Part shown: positions 43,966-52,731 of the stretch, piece after piece
Numbering within the stretch: position 1 is the first letter of the stretch
How the letters are laid out: every line of letters begins with the position of its first letter
Origin: Streptomyces sp. S.PB5
Lineage (GTDB): Bacteria; Actinomycetota; Actinomycetes; Streptomycetales; Streptomycetaceae
Direction: 5' to 3'
Assembly: GCF_030403745.1 (NCBI RefSeq)
Contig: NZ_JAQMWP010000002.1
Coordinates: 558,001 to 622,000 of the forward strand
Length of the DNA stretch: 64,000 bases
Made by a program: the position numbers and the translations under genes
The notes under the pieces: generated by a model
The model's database searches: none
What the model was told of the DNA's origin: nothing
What the model saw: only the letters and a program-made list of their open reading frames with translations

Positions 43966-44030
43966 GGGGGTGCCTCCTCCGAGACATGTGGGGGTGGTGC
44001 GGGTGAGAGCGAGAGTGACAGTTGAATCGA

Positions 44031-44104
44031 TTTCGCGAAAGGGCTTTCACTTTCCGGAGGTTGGCAATCTTGTGAAATCGGTTCAAGGTCTAGAAAGCGC
44101 TTGC
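44031..44104. promoter_or_regulatory. Cluster of LacI-type operators between PL4 and GDSL genes
   Basis: Three boxes occur in 74 bases: the perfect palindrome TTTCGCGAAA (44031-44040), GAAAGGGCTTTC (44037-44048) and GAAAGCGCTTGC (44093-44104). They sit between divergent starts at 43965 and 44169, so one repressor could silence both genes. Confidence 0.65.
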
Positions 44105-44168
44105 CGGGAGGGGTACGGTCCCAGCCGCCAGGACTTGCCGCCCTGCCGCCGTGACTGAGGAGCCGCGA

Positions 44169-45248
44169 ATGAGACGTTTCAACCTCGCCCTGCTGGCGAC
44201 GGTCGCCCTGAGCACCGCACTGACCGCCGCACCGGCCCACGCGACCGTCCACGCCACCGCCCACGCGACCGCCGAGGAGCAGGGACGCCACCGCCCCCTC
44301 GGCCTCGAGAACTGCACCGCCGGCGCCTGCCACTTCGACGTCCCGGCCGGCACCTACGACGTCAAGGTCCTCCTCGGCGGCGACGCCGGGTCGAGCACGA
44401 GCATCAGCGGCGAGACGCGCCGCTCCCTGCTCCCCGAGACCGCCGCCGCGGCCGGTGAGCGCGTCGCCCGCAGCTTCACGGTGAACGTCCGTGTGCCGGA
44501 GGGGGAACCCACCGGCGCGGAGGGCACCCCGGGACTCGATCTCGTGCTCGGCGGCTCGGCGCCCGCCCTCGCCGGCATCCAGGTCACCCCGGCCCGGCAC
44601 GCCCGGCAGATCTTCCTCGTCGGCGACTCCACGGTCTGTGACCAGCCCGGCGACCCGTACTCGGGCTGGGGCCAACAACTGCCCCAGTACCTGCGCAAGG
44701 GCCTCTCGGTCGCCAACTACGCCGACTCCGGCGAGAGTACGGTCACCTATCTGTCGAACCCTCAACTCTTCGCCGCGGTCCAGCCGTTGATCCACCCCGG
44801 CGACCTGGTCCTGGTCCAGCTCGCGCACAACGACAAGACCACCGACGAGGCGACCTACCGGACGAACCTGGAGACACTGGTCGCCGGGATCCGCGAAAAG
44901 GGCGGTGAGCCTGTCCTCGTGACGCCGATCGTGCGACGCTGGTTCAACTCCGACGGCACCTTGAACAACAACACCGCACTCCTGGTCAACGGCCTCGGCG
45001 TCGACCACCCCGCAGTCATCCGCTCGGTCGCCGCCGCGCAGGACGTCCCGCTGATCGACTTGACGGCGAAGACGAAGGCACTCGTGGAATCCTTGGGAGT
45101 CGAGGGTTCCAAGTCGATTTACCTTTACAACGAGAAGCGGGACAACACGCACACCTCCGTGCACGGGGCCACGGTCTACGCCGGCCTCGTCCGCGACGAA
45201 CTCGTCGCCCAGCACCTGGTGCCGGAAGGCCGGGTGCGGGTGGGATGA
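44169..45248 (+). CDS. Secreted SGNH/GDSL rhamnogalacturonan acetylesterase-like protein
   Basis: 359 residues. A signal peptide (LALLATVALSTALTAAPAHA) leads to a beta-sandwich N-domain (AGTYDVKVLLGGD) resembling a carbohydrate-binding module. The CE12/SGNH domain follows: FLVGDSTVCDQ with the Ser nucleophile, VQLAHND, and DNTHTSVHGA with the Asp-His pair. It should remove acetyl groups from galacturonic acid so that the lyase can act. The ATG at 44169 is preceded by TGAGGAG. It heads the rightward group with the DUF2264 gene. Confidence 0.9.
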   Translation: MRRFNLALLATVALSTALTAAPAHATVHATAHATAEEQGRHRPLGLENCTAGACHFDVPAGTYDVKVLLGGDAGSSTSISGETRRSLLPETAAAAGERVARSFTVNVRVPEGEPTGAEGTPGLDLVLGGSAPALAGIQVTPARHARQIFLVGDSTVCDQPGDPYSGWGQQLPQYLRKGLSVANYADSGESTVTYLSNPQLFAAVQPLIHPGDLVLVQLAHNDKTTDEATYRTNLETLVAGIREKGGEPVLVTPIVRRWFNSDGTLNNNTALLVNGLGVDHPAVIRSVAAAQDVPLIDLTAKTKALVESLGVEGSKSIYLYNEKRDNTHTSVHGATVYAGLVRDELVAQHLVPEGRVRVG

Positions 45249-45340
45249 GCCCCTGGGGCGCCTCGACCGGAACCGGGGCGCCCCAGGCCTGTACGTTCAC
45301 GTTCCACTCGGTGAGCCGATGAACAACCTGCGGCCCGGTG

Positions 45341-45405
45341 GGGACTGGTCGCGCCCACGCGGCAGAGCCGCACATCGAGCCGGCCCCGCGCCCCTTGGGG
45401 CGCGG
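45341..45405 (+). repeat. Dispersed intergenic GC-rich repeat, copy 2
   Basis: It shares GACTGGTCGCGCCCACGCGG-like text, CCGCACATCGA and GGCCCCGCGCCCC with 18123-18180. It also forms a possible hairpin at GCGCCCC TTGGGGCGC and may end the GDSL transcript. Confidence 0.65.
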
Positions 45406-45420
45406 TAGCGCACCGGACGT

Positions 45421-45435
45421 TTTCAAGATCTGAAA
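45421..45435. promoter_or_regulatory. Palindrome just upstream of the DUF2264 gene
   Basis: TTTCAAGATCTGAAA is a near-perfect dyad ending eight bases before the start codon. It could be an operator overlapping the ribosome site. Confidence 0.4.
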
Positions 45436-45443
45436 GAGAGCCC

Positions 45444-47135
45444 ATGCACCTGCCTCCCGCCGATCGCATCCGCAGCCCCTACACCGGATACACGCGTGCC
45501 CACTGGGAGGCCGCCGCCGACGGGCTGCTCGCCGCGACCGAGCCGTTCGCCGCCGAGGGCGGCGCCCTCTACTGCTTCCCCGGCGACCGCACCAGCTGGT
45601 CCGGGCGGCTCTCCGACGGACTTGAGGGATACGCCCGTACGATCCTGCTCGCCGCGTTCCGGCAGGACGAGACCGCGCTCCAGCGGTATGCCGAAGGCCT
45701 CGCGGCCGGGGTCTCCGGTGTCTGGCCCCGGATCGAGGACCGCAGCCAGCCGCTGGTGGAGGCGGCCTCGATCGCCGTGGCGCTGCGGCTGACGCGGCCG
45801 TTGCTGTGGGACCGGCTGGACGAGCCGGTACGGCAGCGGGCGGCCGCCTGGCTCGGTGACGCCCTGACCGCCGAGGCCTGGCCCTGCAACTGGGAGCTGT
45901 TCCCCGTCACCGTCGGCGGGTTCCTCCAGGAGATCGGCTACGAGGTCGAGGCGTCCCGGAAGGCGATCGACCGCGGGCTGGAACGGATCGAGAAGTGGTA
46001 CGTCGGGGGCGGCTGGTACACCGACGGCGATGGGCGGAAGTTCGACTACTACAACGGCTGGGCCATGCACCTGTATCCGGTGCTGCACGCCTGGTTCGCG
46101 AACGACAGTCGGCTGTCGACTGTATACGGTGAACGGTTGGCGGCCCACCTTGCCGACTACAGCCGACTGTTCGGCGGCGACGGCGCCCCCGTGCACCAGG
46201 GCCGCTCCCTGACTTATCGTTTCGCCACCACAGCGCCCCTGTGGCTCGGCGCCCTCACCGGCCACACCCCGCTCACCCCCGGCGCGACCCGGCGGCTGGC
46301 GTCCGGGGCGCTGAAGTACTTCCTGGACCGGGGCGCGGTGAACTCCGACGGTCTGCTCACCCTCGGCTGGCACGGCCCCGACCCCGCCGTCCTCCAGGGT
46401 TACTCGGGGCCCGCCTCGCCGTACTGGGCGAGCAAGGCCTTCATCGGACTGCTTCTCCCACCGGACCACGAGGTGTGGACGGCCGAGGAGGAGGCGTCCC
46501 CGGTCGAGCTCGCGGACGAGGTCCGGCCGGTCGCCGCCCCCAACTGGCTGCTCCAGTCGACCCGTTCGGACGGACTGGTCCGGCTTCACAACCACGGCAG
46601 CGAGGACGTCCGCTACGACCCGTACTACACCCGCCTCGCGTACTCGACCGTGACCGCGCCCTCGCCGTCGTACGACAACAGCGTGATCGTCGGGGGCGAC
46701 CCGAGCCGTACGGACATCGAGCCGCTCGGGGTCGGTGACGGGTGGGTGGCGTCGCGGCACGTGGGCGGCGGGGGAGCGCGGGTGACGAGCGTGGTGCTGG
46801 CGCGCGGGGCCGTGGAGGTGCGGGCGCATCTGGTGGCCGGGGTCGCGCCCGGGACGGCGGTACGGGTCACCGGGTGGGCGGCCGGGGAAGGGGTGCGGGC
46901 GGAGCTCGTGCCTGCCGTCGGGCTCGACGAGGGGCTGACCGGGGTCGTCGGCGAGGGCGGGACGCTCTTCGTCGCGCTGGCCAGGCTCACGGGGGAGGCG
47001 GATCCGGTGCCGTTGGGGGAGGCCGTGACCGTGACGGCCGATGGGGAGGGCGGGGTCACGGTTCGCTGGTCCGACGGGTCCGAAGTGCGGGTGCGGCCGG
47101 CGGAATCCGGGCTGGACGTCGTCACCTCCGGCTGA
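45444..47135 (+). CDS. DUF2264 protein
   Basis: 563 residues without a signal peptide. The N-terminal two-thirds match DUF2264: SDGLEGYARTILLAAF, NWELFPVTVGGFLQEIG, FDYYNGWAMHLYPVLHAW and GAPVHQGRSLTYRFA. The repeated helices and aromatic residues suggest an (alpha/alpha)6 barrel as in glycoside hydrolases acting on unsaturated uronic sugars. No reaction is established to my knowledge. It follows the acetylesterase gene on the same strand, so a role after lyase cleavage is plausible. The C-terminal ~200 residues are a beta-rich tail. Confidence 0.85.
   Translation: MHLPPADRIRSPYTGYTRAHWEAAADGLLAATEPFAAEGGALYCFPGDRTSWSGRLSDGLEGYARTILLAAFRQDETALQRYAEGLAAGVSGVWPRIEDRSQPLVEAASIAVALRLTRPLLWDRLDEPVRQRAAAWLGDALTAEAWPCNWELFPVTVGGFLQEIGYEVEASRKAIDRGLERIEKWYVGGGWYTDGDGRKFDYYNGWAMHLYPVLHAWFANDSRLSTVYGERLAAHLADYSRLFGGDGAPVHQGRSLTYRFATTAPLWLGALTGHTPLTPGATRRLASGALKYFLDRGAVNSDGLLTLGWHGPDPAVLQGYSGPASPYWASKAFIGLLLPPDHEVWTAEEEASPVELADEVRPVAAPNWLLQSTRSDGLVRLHNHGSEDVRYDPYYTRLAYSTVTAPSPSYDNSVIVGGDPSRTDIEPLGVGDGWVASRHVGGGGARVTSVVLARGAVEVRAHLVAGVAPGTAVRVTGWAAGEGVRAELVPAVGLDEGLTGVVGEGGTLFVALARLTGEADPVPLGEAVTVTADGEGGVTVRWSDGSEVRVRPAESGLDVVTSG
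46115..46127 (+). repeat. Dispersed motif, exact copy
   Basis: GTCGACTGTATAC on the plus strand, inside the DUF2264 gene, coding for STVY, a different frame from the other copies. Confidence 0.6.
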
Positions 47136-47158
47136 GCGGTTCGGGCAGTATGGGGATC

Positions 47159-49141
47159 ATGGCTGGGGGATGCGAGCACATACAGCAGCTGGAGCGGGCC
47201 GGACTTGAGATCGCGGCCGATCAGCAGATCGAGGAGGTGCTGCCGGTTCCGTTCGCTCGGCGGTATGTCGTCGAGGGGGAGGCCGAGCCGACCGTGAAGG
47301 TCCGGTCGGAACGGTCCGACCTGGCCGATGAGGTCAACGCGCAGTGGTACCGGCTGGCCTCGGAGGCCGGGATCCTCGGAGCGGACGGGGTGTTCCTCGT
47401 CGATGTCGGCTGCTCGTCGCGGCGGTGGGTACGGGTTCGGCTCGGCGCCGCATGGGATCTCGCCGGAGCGCTCGGGGAGCGGCCCGGGCGGCCGGAGTTC
47501 CTCACCCTGTCGCCGGACGGGGACGCGCTGGTGGGTGCCACGAGCGGGGAACGCGACGTCCGGCTCGTCGCCGTCGACCGGGTCAAGGCGCGGCAGGAGG
47601 AGGCCGCGCAGGCCGCCGGACGGGAGACGGCACAGGAGCGGGCGGCCGCCTGGGAGACGCTGTTCTCGGGGCCGGGGCCCGCGAAGGCGCTGCTCGAGTC
47701 CTGGGCCGACGGGCTCTCGCTCAATCCGGCCACCCCGGCGGAGCTCCGGCCGCTGTTGGCGTCGGCGTACGGATCGTCGTATGCGATATACGGCCGACTG
47801 CCGACGGAGAGCGTGGACGCGCTCCTGGACGACCCGGAGTGGAAGACGCGGCTTCGCGCGGTCGAGCACCAGAAGCTCACCCCCGGACAGTGGGCCCGTG
47901 TGATCGCCGGTGAGGAGTCCGAGCGTCACCGGTGGATCCTCACGATGGTGGCCGCGGATCACCGGGTCGAGCTGACCGAGGACACCTGCCGGAGGCTCGC
48001 CGCGGATCCCTCGGCGCGCGTGCGCTCCGAGGCCGCGCGCCTGACGGCCCTGCCCGTCGATCTGGCGCTCACGCTCACCGCCGACCCCGACGGCTCCGTG
48101 CGGGCCACGGCCTGTCAGACGGCATGGCCCCGACTCGACGCCTGCGCACGGGAGTTGCTCCTCGCCGATCCGCACGGCGTCGTCCGCGCCCGGGCCCGGC
48201 TGCTGCATCACCAGGAACACCCCATGCCCCGGCCTGTGTTCGAGGCCGTGGAAGTGTCCGAGGTCCGCACCAAGGCGCTGGAGACCTGCCTTCTGGAGCG
48301 CGAACTCGCCGAGCACCTGGTACGGCACGGCGAGTACCAGGAGCGTCGTGCCCTCGCCGAGAACCCGCGCCTGGACCTGGACCTCGTCCTCCTCCTCGCC
48401 GAGGATCCCGACGCGTACGTCCGCTCGGCCGTGGCGCAGCGGGCCGACCTCACCGAGGAGCAACGCGCCGCCGTCGACTTCGAGTTCGACCCGAAGGTCC
48501 ACTACTGGGATCTCGACTGGGTCGTCGCCCTGCATGAGGACGAGGACGCCATGCGCCGCCTCGCCGCCTCCGCCCACCCCCTCGTGCGCAGAAGCGTCGC
48601 CCGCGCCCGGCGTCTGCCGCCGGACGTCGTCGAACGCCTCGCCCGTGACGAGGACCGCGTCGTCCAGCTGTTCCTCGCCGAGTCCTGCGACGACGCCCCC
48701 GCGGACATGCTTCTGTCGGTGTGGAAGTGGTGGGACGGCAGCCTGACCGCCCCCGACCGGCCGCGCGGCCACCCCAACTTCCCCCGCCACGGCCTCCTTC
48801 GGTACGCCGACGACCCCAGCCCGCGCATGCGCCGACTGGCCCTGGACGACCCGGAGTCGACCCCCGAGCTGGTGGAACGGCTCAGCCGCGACCCCAGCAA
48901 GGAGGTGCGCTACCGCGCCGCGACCGACCCGCGGCTGTCGGCCGCCGCGGCCGCGAGGCTGCTGCAGGACCCGCACGAGGACGTACGGCATGCCGCCGCG
49001 CTCCATCCGCAGCTGCCGGCCCGGCTCCTGGTCTGGCTGCTGAGAGGCGGCGGCCCGGAGACGGCCGCCCGGAACCCGGCGCTGCCCGAGGAGGTCATAC
49101 GCCGGATGGCCGGGACCCTCGCCGCGGGGGCGGACGGCTGA
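47159..49141 (+). CDS. Large protein with LRV/HEAT-like helical repeats
   Basis: 660 residues; an ATG three codons upstream (47150) is an alternative start. The N-terminal ~180 residues are unrecognised. From about residue 240 on, short helical repeats built around P-x-x-V-R-x-x-A dominate, for example DPSARVRSEAARLTALP, DPDGSVRATAC, DPSKEVRYRAATDPRL and DPHEDVRHAAALHP. This is the leucine-rich-variant/HEAT pattern used as a protein-binding scaffold. No membrane segment or enzyme motif is seen. It is a single gene between the polysaccharide region and a VOC gene. Confidence 0.7.
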   Translation: MAGGCEHIQQLERAGLEIAADQQIEEVLPVPFARRYVVEGEAEPTVKVRSERSDLADEVNAQWYRLASEAGILGADGVFLVDVGCSSRRWVRVRLGAAWDLAGALGERPGRPEFLTLSPDGDALVGATSGERDVRLVAVDRVKARQEEAAQAAGRETAQERAAAWETLFSGPGPAKALLESWADGLSLNPATPAELRPLLASAYGSSYAIYGRLPTESVDALLDDPEWKTRLRAVEHQKLTPGQWARVIAGEESERHRWILTMVAADHRVELTEDTCRRLAADPSARVRSEAARLTALPVDLALTLTADPDGSVRATACQTAWPRLDACARELLLADPHGVVRARARLLHHQEHPMPRPVFEAVEVSEVRTKALETCLLERELAEHLVRHGEYQERRALAENPRLDLDLVLLLAEDPDAYVRSAVAQRADLTEEQRAAVDFEFDPKVHYWDLDWVVALHEDEDAMRRLAASAHPLVRRSVARARRLPPDVVERLARDEDRVVQLFLAESCDDAPADMLLSVWKWWDGSLTAPDRPRGHPNFPRHGLLRYADDPSPRMRRLALDDPESTPELVERLSRDPSKEVRYRAATDPRLSAAAAARLLQDPHEDVRHAAALHPQLPARLLVWLLRGGGPETAARNPALPEEVIRRMAGTLAAGADG

Positions 49142-49258
49142 ACACCGCGAGGGCAGCCGCCGGGACCGCCCTCAGAGGGCGAGGCGGGTGATCTTCGGCG
49201 TCTTCGTGGTCGGGAACCCGTTTGATCCGCGCGACGCGGCTCCACGAGAATCCGCCGC

Positions 49259-49627
49259 ATGACTTCCGCCATCCGTCACACGACCATCGACTGCACCGAC
49301 GCCTACGCCCTCGCGGGCTTCTGGTCAGAGGTCCTGAGCCTGCCCGTGCACGAGGACGACCACCCCGGCGACGAGGAGGCCCTGATCGAGGGCGCGGGCC
49401 TGCTCTTCGTCACCGTGCCGGAGCCGAAGACGGTCAAGAACCGCGTCCATCTGGACCTCCAGCCGCAGGACCGGACCCGGGACGAGGAGGTCGAACGGCT
49501 GCTGGCGCTCGGTGCCGAACTGGTCGACGATCAGCGGAGGCCGGACGGTACGGGATGGGTGGTGCTGGCCGACCCGGAGGGCAACGAGTTCTGCGTGGAG
49601 CGGAGTGCGGCGGAACGTACCGCGTAG
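49259..49627 (+). CDS. VOC family protein
   Basis: 122 residues: IRHTTIDCTDAYALAGFWSEVL and ADPEGNEFCVE mark a Glyoxalase_6-like VOC protein. KTVKNRVHLDL is shared almost word for word with the protein at 35793, so the two are paralogues. No substrate is indicated. It converges on the TetR gene. Confidence 0.85.
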   Translation: MTSAIRHTTIDCTDAYALAGFWSEVLSLPVHEDDHPGDEEALIEGAGLLFVTVPEPKTVKNRVHLDLQPQDRTRDEEVERLLALGAELVDDQRRPDGTGWVVLADPEGNEFCVERSAAERTA

Positions 49628-49656
49628 GACCGGGGCCCCGGATGCCGTGGCGGGGG

Positions 49657-50244
49657 TCAGTCGTCGGGATGCGTCGCCTCGCGGGGCCAGTTCTCCAGCA
49701 GGACGTGCAGGGCGTCGACGGTCCGGTCCCAGGACTTGCGTACGTCGCGGGGGGCGCCGAAGCCGCCGGTGGACTCCAGGGCGCAGTAGCCGTGGAAGGT
49801 GCTGCGCAACAGGCGTACGGCGTCGGTGAGATCGGGTTCCTCCAGGCCGTAGGCGCGGAGCATGCCGTAGGTGATCTCGGCGGTGCGGTGCAGGGCGGGG
49901 GAGTCGGCGATCAGGGCCTGGTCGACACGGATCTGGGTGGCGGCGTACCGCCCGGGGTGCGCCAGCGCGTACTCCCGATAGGCCCCCGCGAACGCCGCCA
50001 GCGCGTCTTTCCCGGCCCGGCCCGCCACGGCGACCGCGATCGCGTCGATCATCTCGCCGCCGGCGAGCAGGGCGACGCGGGTGCGCAGCTCCTGGAGGTT
50101 CTTGACGTGCGAGTACAGGCTCGCGTCCTTGACGCCGAAGTGCCGGGCCAGCGCGGAGAGGGTGACGTGGTCGAAGCCGACCTCGTCGGCGAGGTCGGCG
50201 GCGGCCGCGGTGAGGCGGTCGGCGGTGATTCCTGCGCGGGCCAT
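49657..50244 (-). CDS. TetR-family transcriptional regulator
   Basis: 195 residues. The N-terminal HTH is VTLSALARHFGVKDASLYSHV, and the C-terminal ligand domain is of the WHG/TetR_C_33 type (ALAAFAGAYREYALAHPGRY). The target is unknown. It is divergent from the nucleotidyltransferase-like gene at 50326, whose promoter shares the 81-bp gap, so autoregulation and control of that gene are possible. Confidence 0.9.
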   Translation of the reverse strand: MARAGITADRLTAAAADLADEVGFDHVTLSALARHFGVKDASLYSHVKNLQELRTRVALLAGGEMIDAIAVAVAGRAGKDALAAFAGAYREYALAHPGRYAATQIRVDQALIADSPALHRTAEITYGMLRAYGLEEPDLTDAVRLLRSTFHGYCALESTGGFGAPRDVRKSWDRTVDALHVLLENWPREATHPDD

Positions 50245-50325
50245 CAAGTCTCCGGGGGCGAACCTAGGGTATCTAGGCAGGATGCTAGTGCAGTAAGGCG
50301 AGGCGCGGGCGTCGATAATCGGGGG

Positions 50326-50988
50326 ATGTCCGACCCGCATCGCCGTCTGCTCGGCGACATCCTCGCCGTGGGCTCGCTGTTCCCCCTCGCGGTCAGCGGC
50401 AGTTGCGCGGTCCGGGCGCACGGTCTGTTGGACGGCGCCGGCGACGGTGTGAGCGTGGCGACGGAGAACCCGGCACGGATGGAGTTCATCGCGGCCACGG
50501 TCCGGGCCGGTCTGGAGGAGTGCGGCTGGCGGGTGCGGACCGTGGGGAGAAGTCCCCTCACCGCTCAACTGATCGTCACGGCACCCGACTCCGGGGCCGA
50601 GTACGAGGTCGAGCTCGCCAAGGAGGTGTTCTGGCGCCCGCCGGTACCGACCGGACTCGGACCGGCCCTCGCCCTCGAGGACGTCATCGGCACCAAGGTC
50701 CGCGCCCTGGCCGACCTCGGCCTCCCCCGCGACCTCGTCGACGTCCACGCCGGCCGGAAGCTCTGGAGCCACCCCGAACTCGAGGAACTGGGCCGCCGGC
50801 ACACCCGTGACCCCTTCGACCTCACCGACCTCCAGGCCCGCCTTGCCGCCACGGACTGGATCGACGACGCGGAGTTCACCGCGCGGGGGCTCGACGACGG
50901 GGCCGTCGTGGACCTCCGCCGGTGGGCGCAGGAATGGGCGTACGACATCGCGGAGCGGCTGATCGAGGGGCAGCCGCCGGAGGAGTGA
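50326..50988 (+). CDS. Nucleotidyltransferase-fold protein (AbiEii-like)
   Basis: 220 residues. LAVSGSCAVRAHGLL is the strand-helix of MNT-like nucleotidyltransferases, and LALEDVIGTKVRALADLGLPRDLVDVH is the later helix block, quoted here in part as its key run KVRALADLG. The full GS-x10-D-x-D catalytic signature is not clear, so activity is uncertain. Relatives include the AbiEii toxin family, but no AbiEi antitoxin is next to it. The small Cys-rich ORF begins in its stop codon. Confidence 0.65.
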   Translation: MSDPHRRLLGDILAVGSLFPLAVSGSCAVRAHGLLDGAGDGVSVATENPARMEFIAATVRAGLEECGWRVRTVGRSPLTAQLIVTAPDSGAEYEVELAKEVFWRPPVPTGLGPALALEDVIGTKVRALADLGLPRDLVDVHAGRKLWSHPELEELGRRHTRDPFDLTDLQARLAATDWIDDAEFTARGLDDGAVVDLRRWAQEWAYDIAERLIEGQPPEE

Positions 50989-51215
50989 GGGACCCCGCCC
51001 ATCTCGTGTGCTGCCGTGACGTCCCGTGGCGGACCGCCCTCTGCGGCATCAGCGGCCCGGACGGCATCGACCCGGCCGCGGAGATCATCTGCACGATGTG
51101 TCTCGAAGCCCTCGAAGCCCTCGAAGCCCTCGAAGCACTCAGGGCCCCGTCCCCGGGGTGTGCCTCGGACCCGGCTCCCCGACCGCTCCTCAGCAGCGCG
51201 TTCCGGTGGCGTTGA
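50985..51215 (+). CDS. Small Cys-rich protein with LEA repeat
   Basis: 76 codons from GTG overlapping the upstream TGA. The N-terminal half, AHLVCCRDVPWRTALCG and IICTMCLEA, has a Cys pattern resembling small streptomycete metal-binding hypothetical proteins. It is followed by LEALEALEALEAL, from a 9-bp tandem repeat at about 51103-51135. The last codons overlap the convergent membrane-protein gene. The function is unknown; the part after the repeat may be non-native. Confidence 0.5.
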   Translation: MRDPAHLVCCRDVPWRTALCGISGPDGIDPAAEIICTMCLEALEALEALEALRAPSPGCASDPAPRPLLSSAFRWR

Positions 51216-52731
51216 TCAGCGCGACGTCCTCCGCCCTCACCCGTAGCGCATGGCGATCGGTGTCGTCACCGCGGGACGGGGACGGGTCCCAGAGCCACAG
51301 CGTGTCGCCGCTCGCCCGGAAGGAGATCACCGGGTGGGCCGTGGGGACGGGGCCGTTGACGACCGGGATCTCCTTCGCGAGAGGGCGTACGCAGACCAGT
51401 TCGCCCTTGAGGCCGTAGTAGGCGGGGGGACGGTGGCCGGCGGTCGCCGCGTCCATGGCCCGGGCGGCGGCCTTCTGCACGTCGTCGAGTGACAGGGACA
51501 CCGTCGTGAGGACCGCGATCAGCCCGGCCAGGACCAGCATCAGGCGGAAGAAGCCGGCGACGGACGCGACGACGTTGAAATGCCGTGCCCAACCGCCCAC
51601 CGCGACGGCCGCCAGCACGCACACCAGCGCTACCCCCAGCGGCTTCAGCGCGACCGCGTACTGCCAGAAGAAGCCGACGTGCACGGCGTCGGCGGGGATT
51701 CCGAACATGTCCTCCAGATACACGGCGTGCAGGAACGCCCCCGCCCAGGGGATGACGAACGGCAGCGGCGCGGCGAGCACCGGCAGGAACCACTGCATGT
51801 TGCGGCTGAACCAGGACGCGCTGAGCGCGTACCAGAGGCCGAAGGCGATGAAGCCGATGCCGAGCGTCACCACGAGCCAGACGAACTGCTGGGCCAGGCT
51901 TGCCTCTTGGGAGCTCGCCCACATGTGTCCGGCGTAGGTCAACGCCCCCATGAACGCGGCGCCGCACCCCAGACGGACCGGCCACGGCCGGGGCGCGTTG
52001 GAGGTCATCCAGGCACCCGCCGGCCAGGACAGCCCGGCCGGGACCAGCAGGACCGACCACCGCCACGGAGTCGAGAGGACGCCGAGCACGATGCCGCACG
52101 CCAGGCAGAGCAGGCCCACGGCGACGGTCACCGCGACGGTGATGGCCTGCTGTCGCGGATCCTGCGAACTTCCGTTGCTCCGGGGCCCCATCGCCAGCCG
52201 GACGTCATGCACCGCGCGGTCGAACGGCCGCCCGCCGATGTTGCGCGACTCCAACTCGGCGAGCGCCAGCTCGCGTTGTGCATCGCTCTGCTCCCCGCGC
52301 AGATGCAGGGTGTGCCGTACGTCCCACCCGCCCACGGCGATCCAGTGCTCGGCGAGCCGGCGCAGGACGGGGTGCACACCCTCGGGCACCTTGTGATGCA
52401 CGTGGTAAGTGGTGTGCGGTGCGGCCGGCTTGAGGGGGACCAGCTTGGTCTCCCGTATCCACAGGTCGATCTTCCGCCGGTCGGCGAGCGAGGTCAGTCT
52501 CTCGGCGGCCGCACCGCGCGCCGTCCATCGTGACCCGTGCACGGGTATTTCGACGATGAGTCCCGTGTACCCGTCGTCGGCGGTGACCGTGTCACCGTCA
52601 CGGACGGGCCGCACGCCCCAGCCCTGAGCCTCGAACAGGCTGGTCGCCAGCTCCAGTTCGTCCTGGTCGTCACGGACCTCGACGACCAGGCGAACCCGGC
52701 GGTTGAACGGTCCAAGAGCCTCCGGTGTCAC
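51190..52731 (-). CDS. Multi-pass membrane protein of unknown function
   Basis: 513 residues. The first ~195 residues are soluble and contain two similar sub-regions around RLVVEVRDDQDELELATSLF and RLAEHWIAVGGWDVRHTLHL. About seven hydrophobic helices follow (AITVAVTVAVGLLCLACG, FVWLVVTLGIGFIAFGLW, LVCVLAAVAVGGW and others), then a ~90-residue C-terminal soluble tail. I do not recognise the family. It is a single-gene unit. Confidence 0.6.
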   Translation of the reverse strand: MTPEALGPFNRRVRLVVEVRDDQDELELATSLFEAQGWGVRPVRDGDTVTADDGYTGLIVEIPVHGSRWTARGAAAERLTSLADRRKIDLWIRETKLVPLKPAAPHTTYHVHHKVPEGVHPVLRRLAEHWIAVGGWDVRHTLHLRGEQSDAQRELALAELESRNIGGRPFDRAVHDVRLAMGPRSNGSSQDPRQQAITVAVTVAVGLLCLACGIVLGVLSTPWRWSVLLVPAGLSWPAGAWMTSNAPRPWPVRLGCGAAFMGALTYAGHMWASSQEASLAQQFVWLVVTLGIGFIAFGLWYALSASWFSRNMQWFLPVLAAPLPFVIPWAGAFLHAVYLEDMFGIPADAVHVGFFWQYAVALKPLGVALVCVLAAVAVGGWARHFNVVASVAGFFRLMLVLAGLIAVLTTVSLSLDDVQKAAARAMDAATAGHRPPAYYGLKGELVCVRPLAKEIPVVNGPVPTAHPVISFRASGDTLWLWDPSPSRGDDTDRHALRVRAEDVALINATGTRC

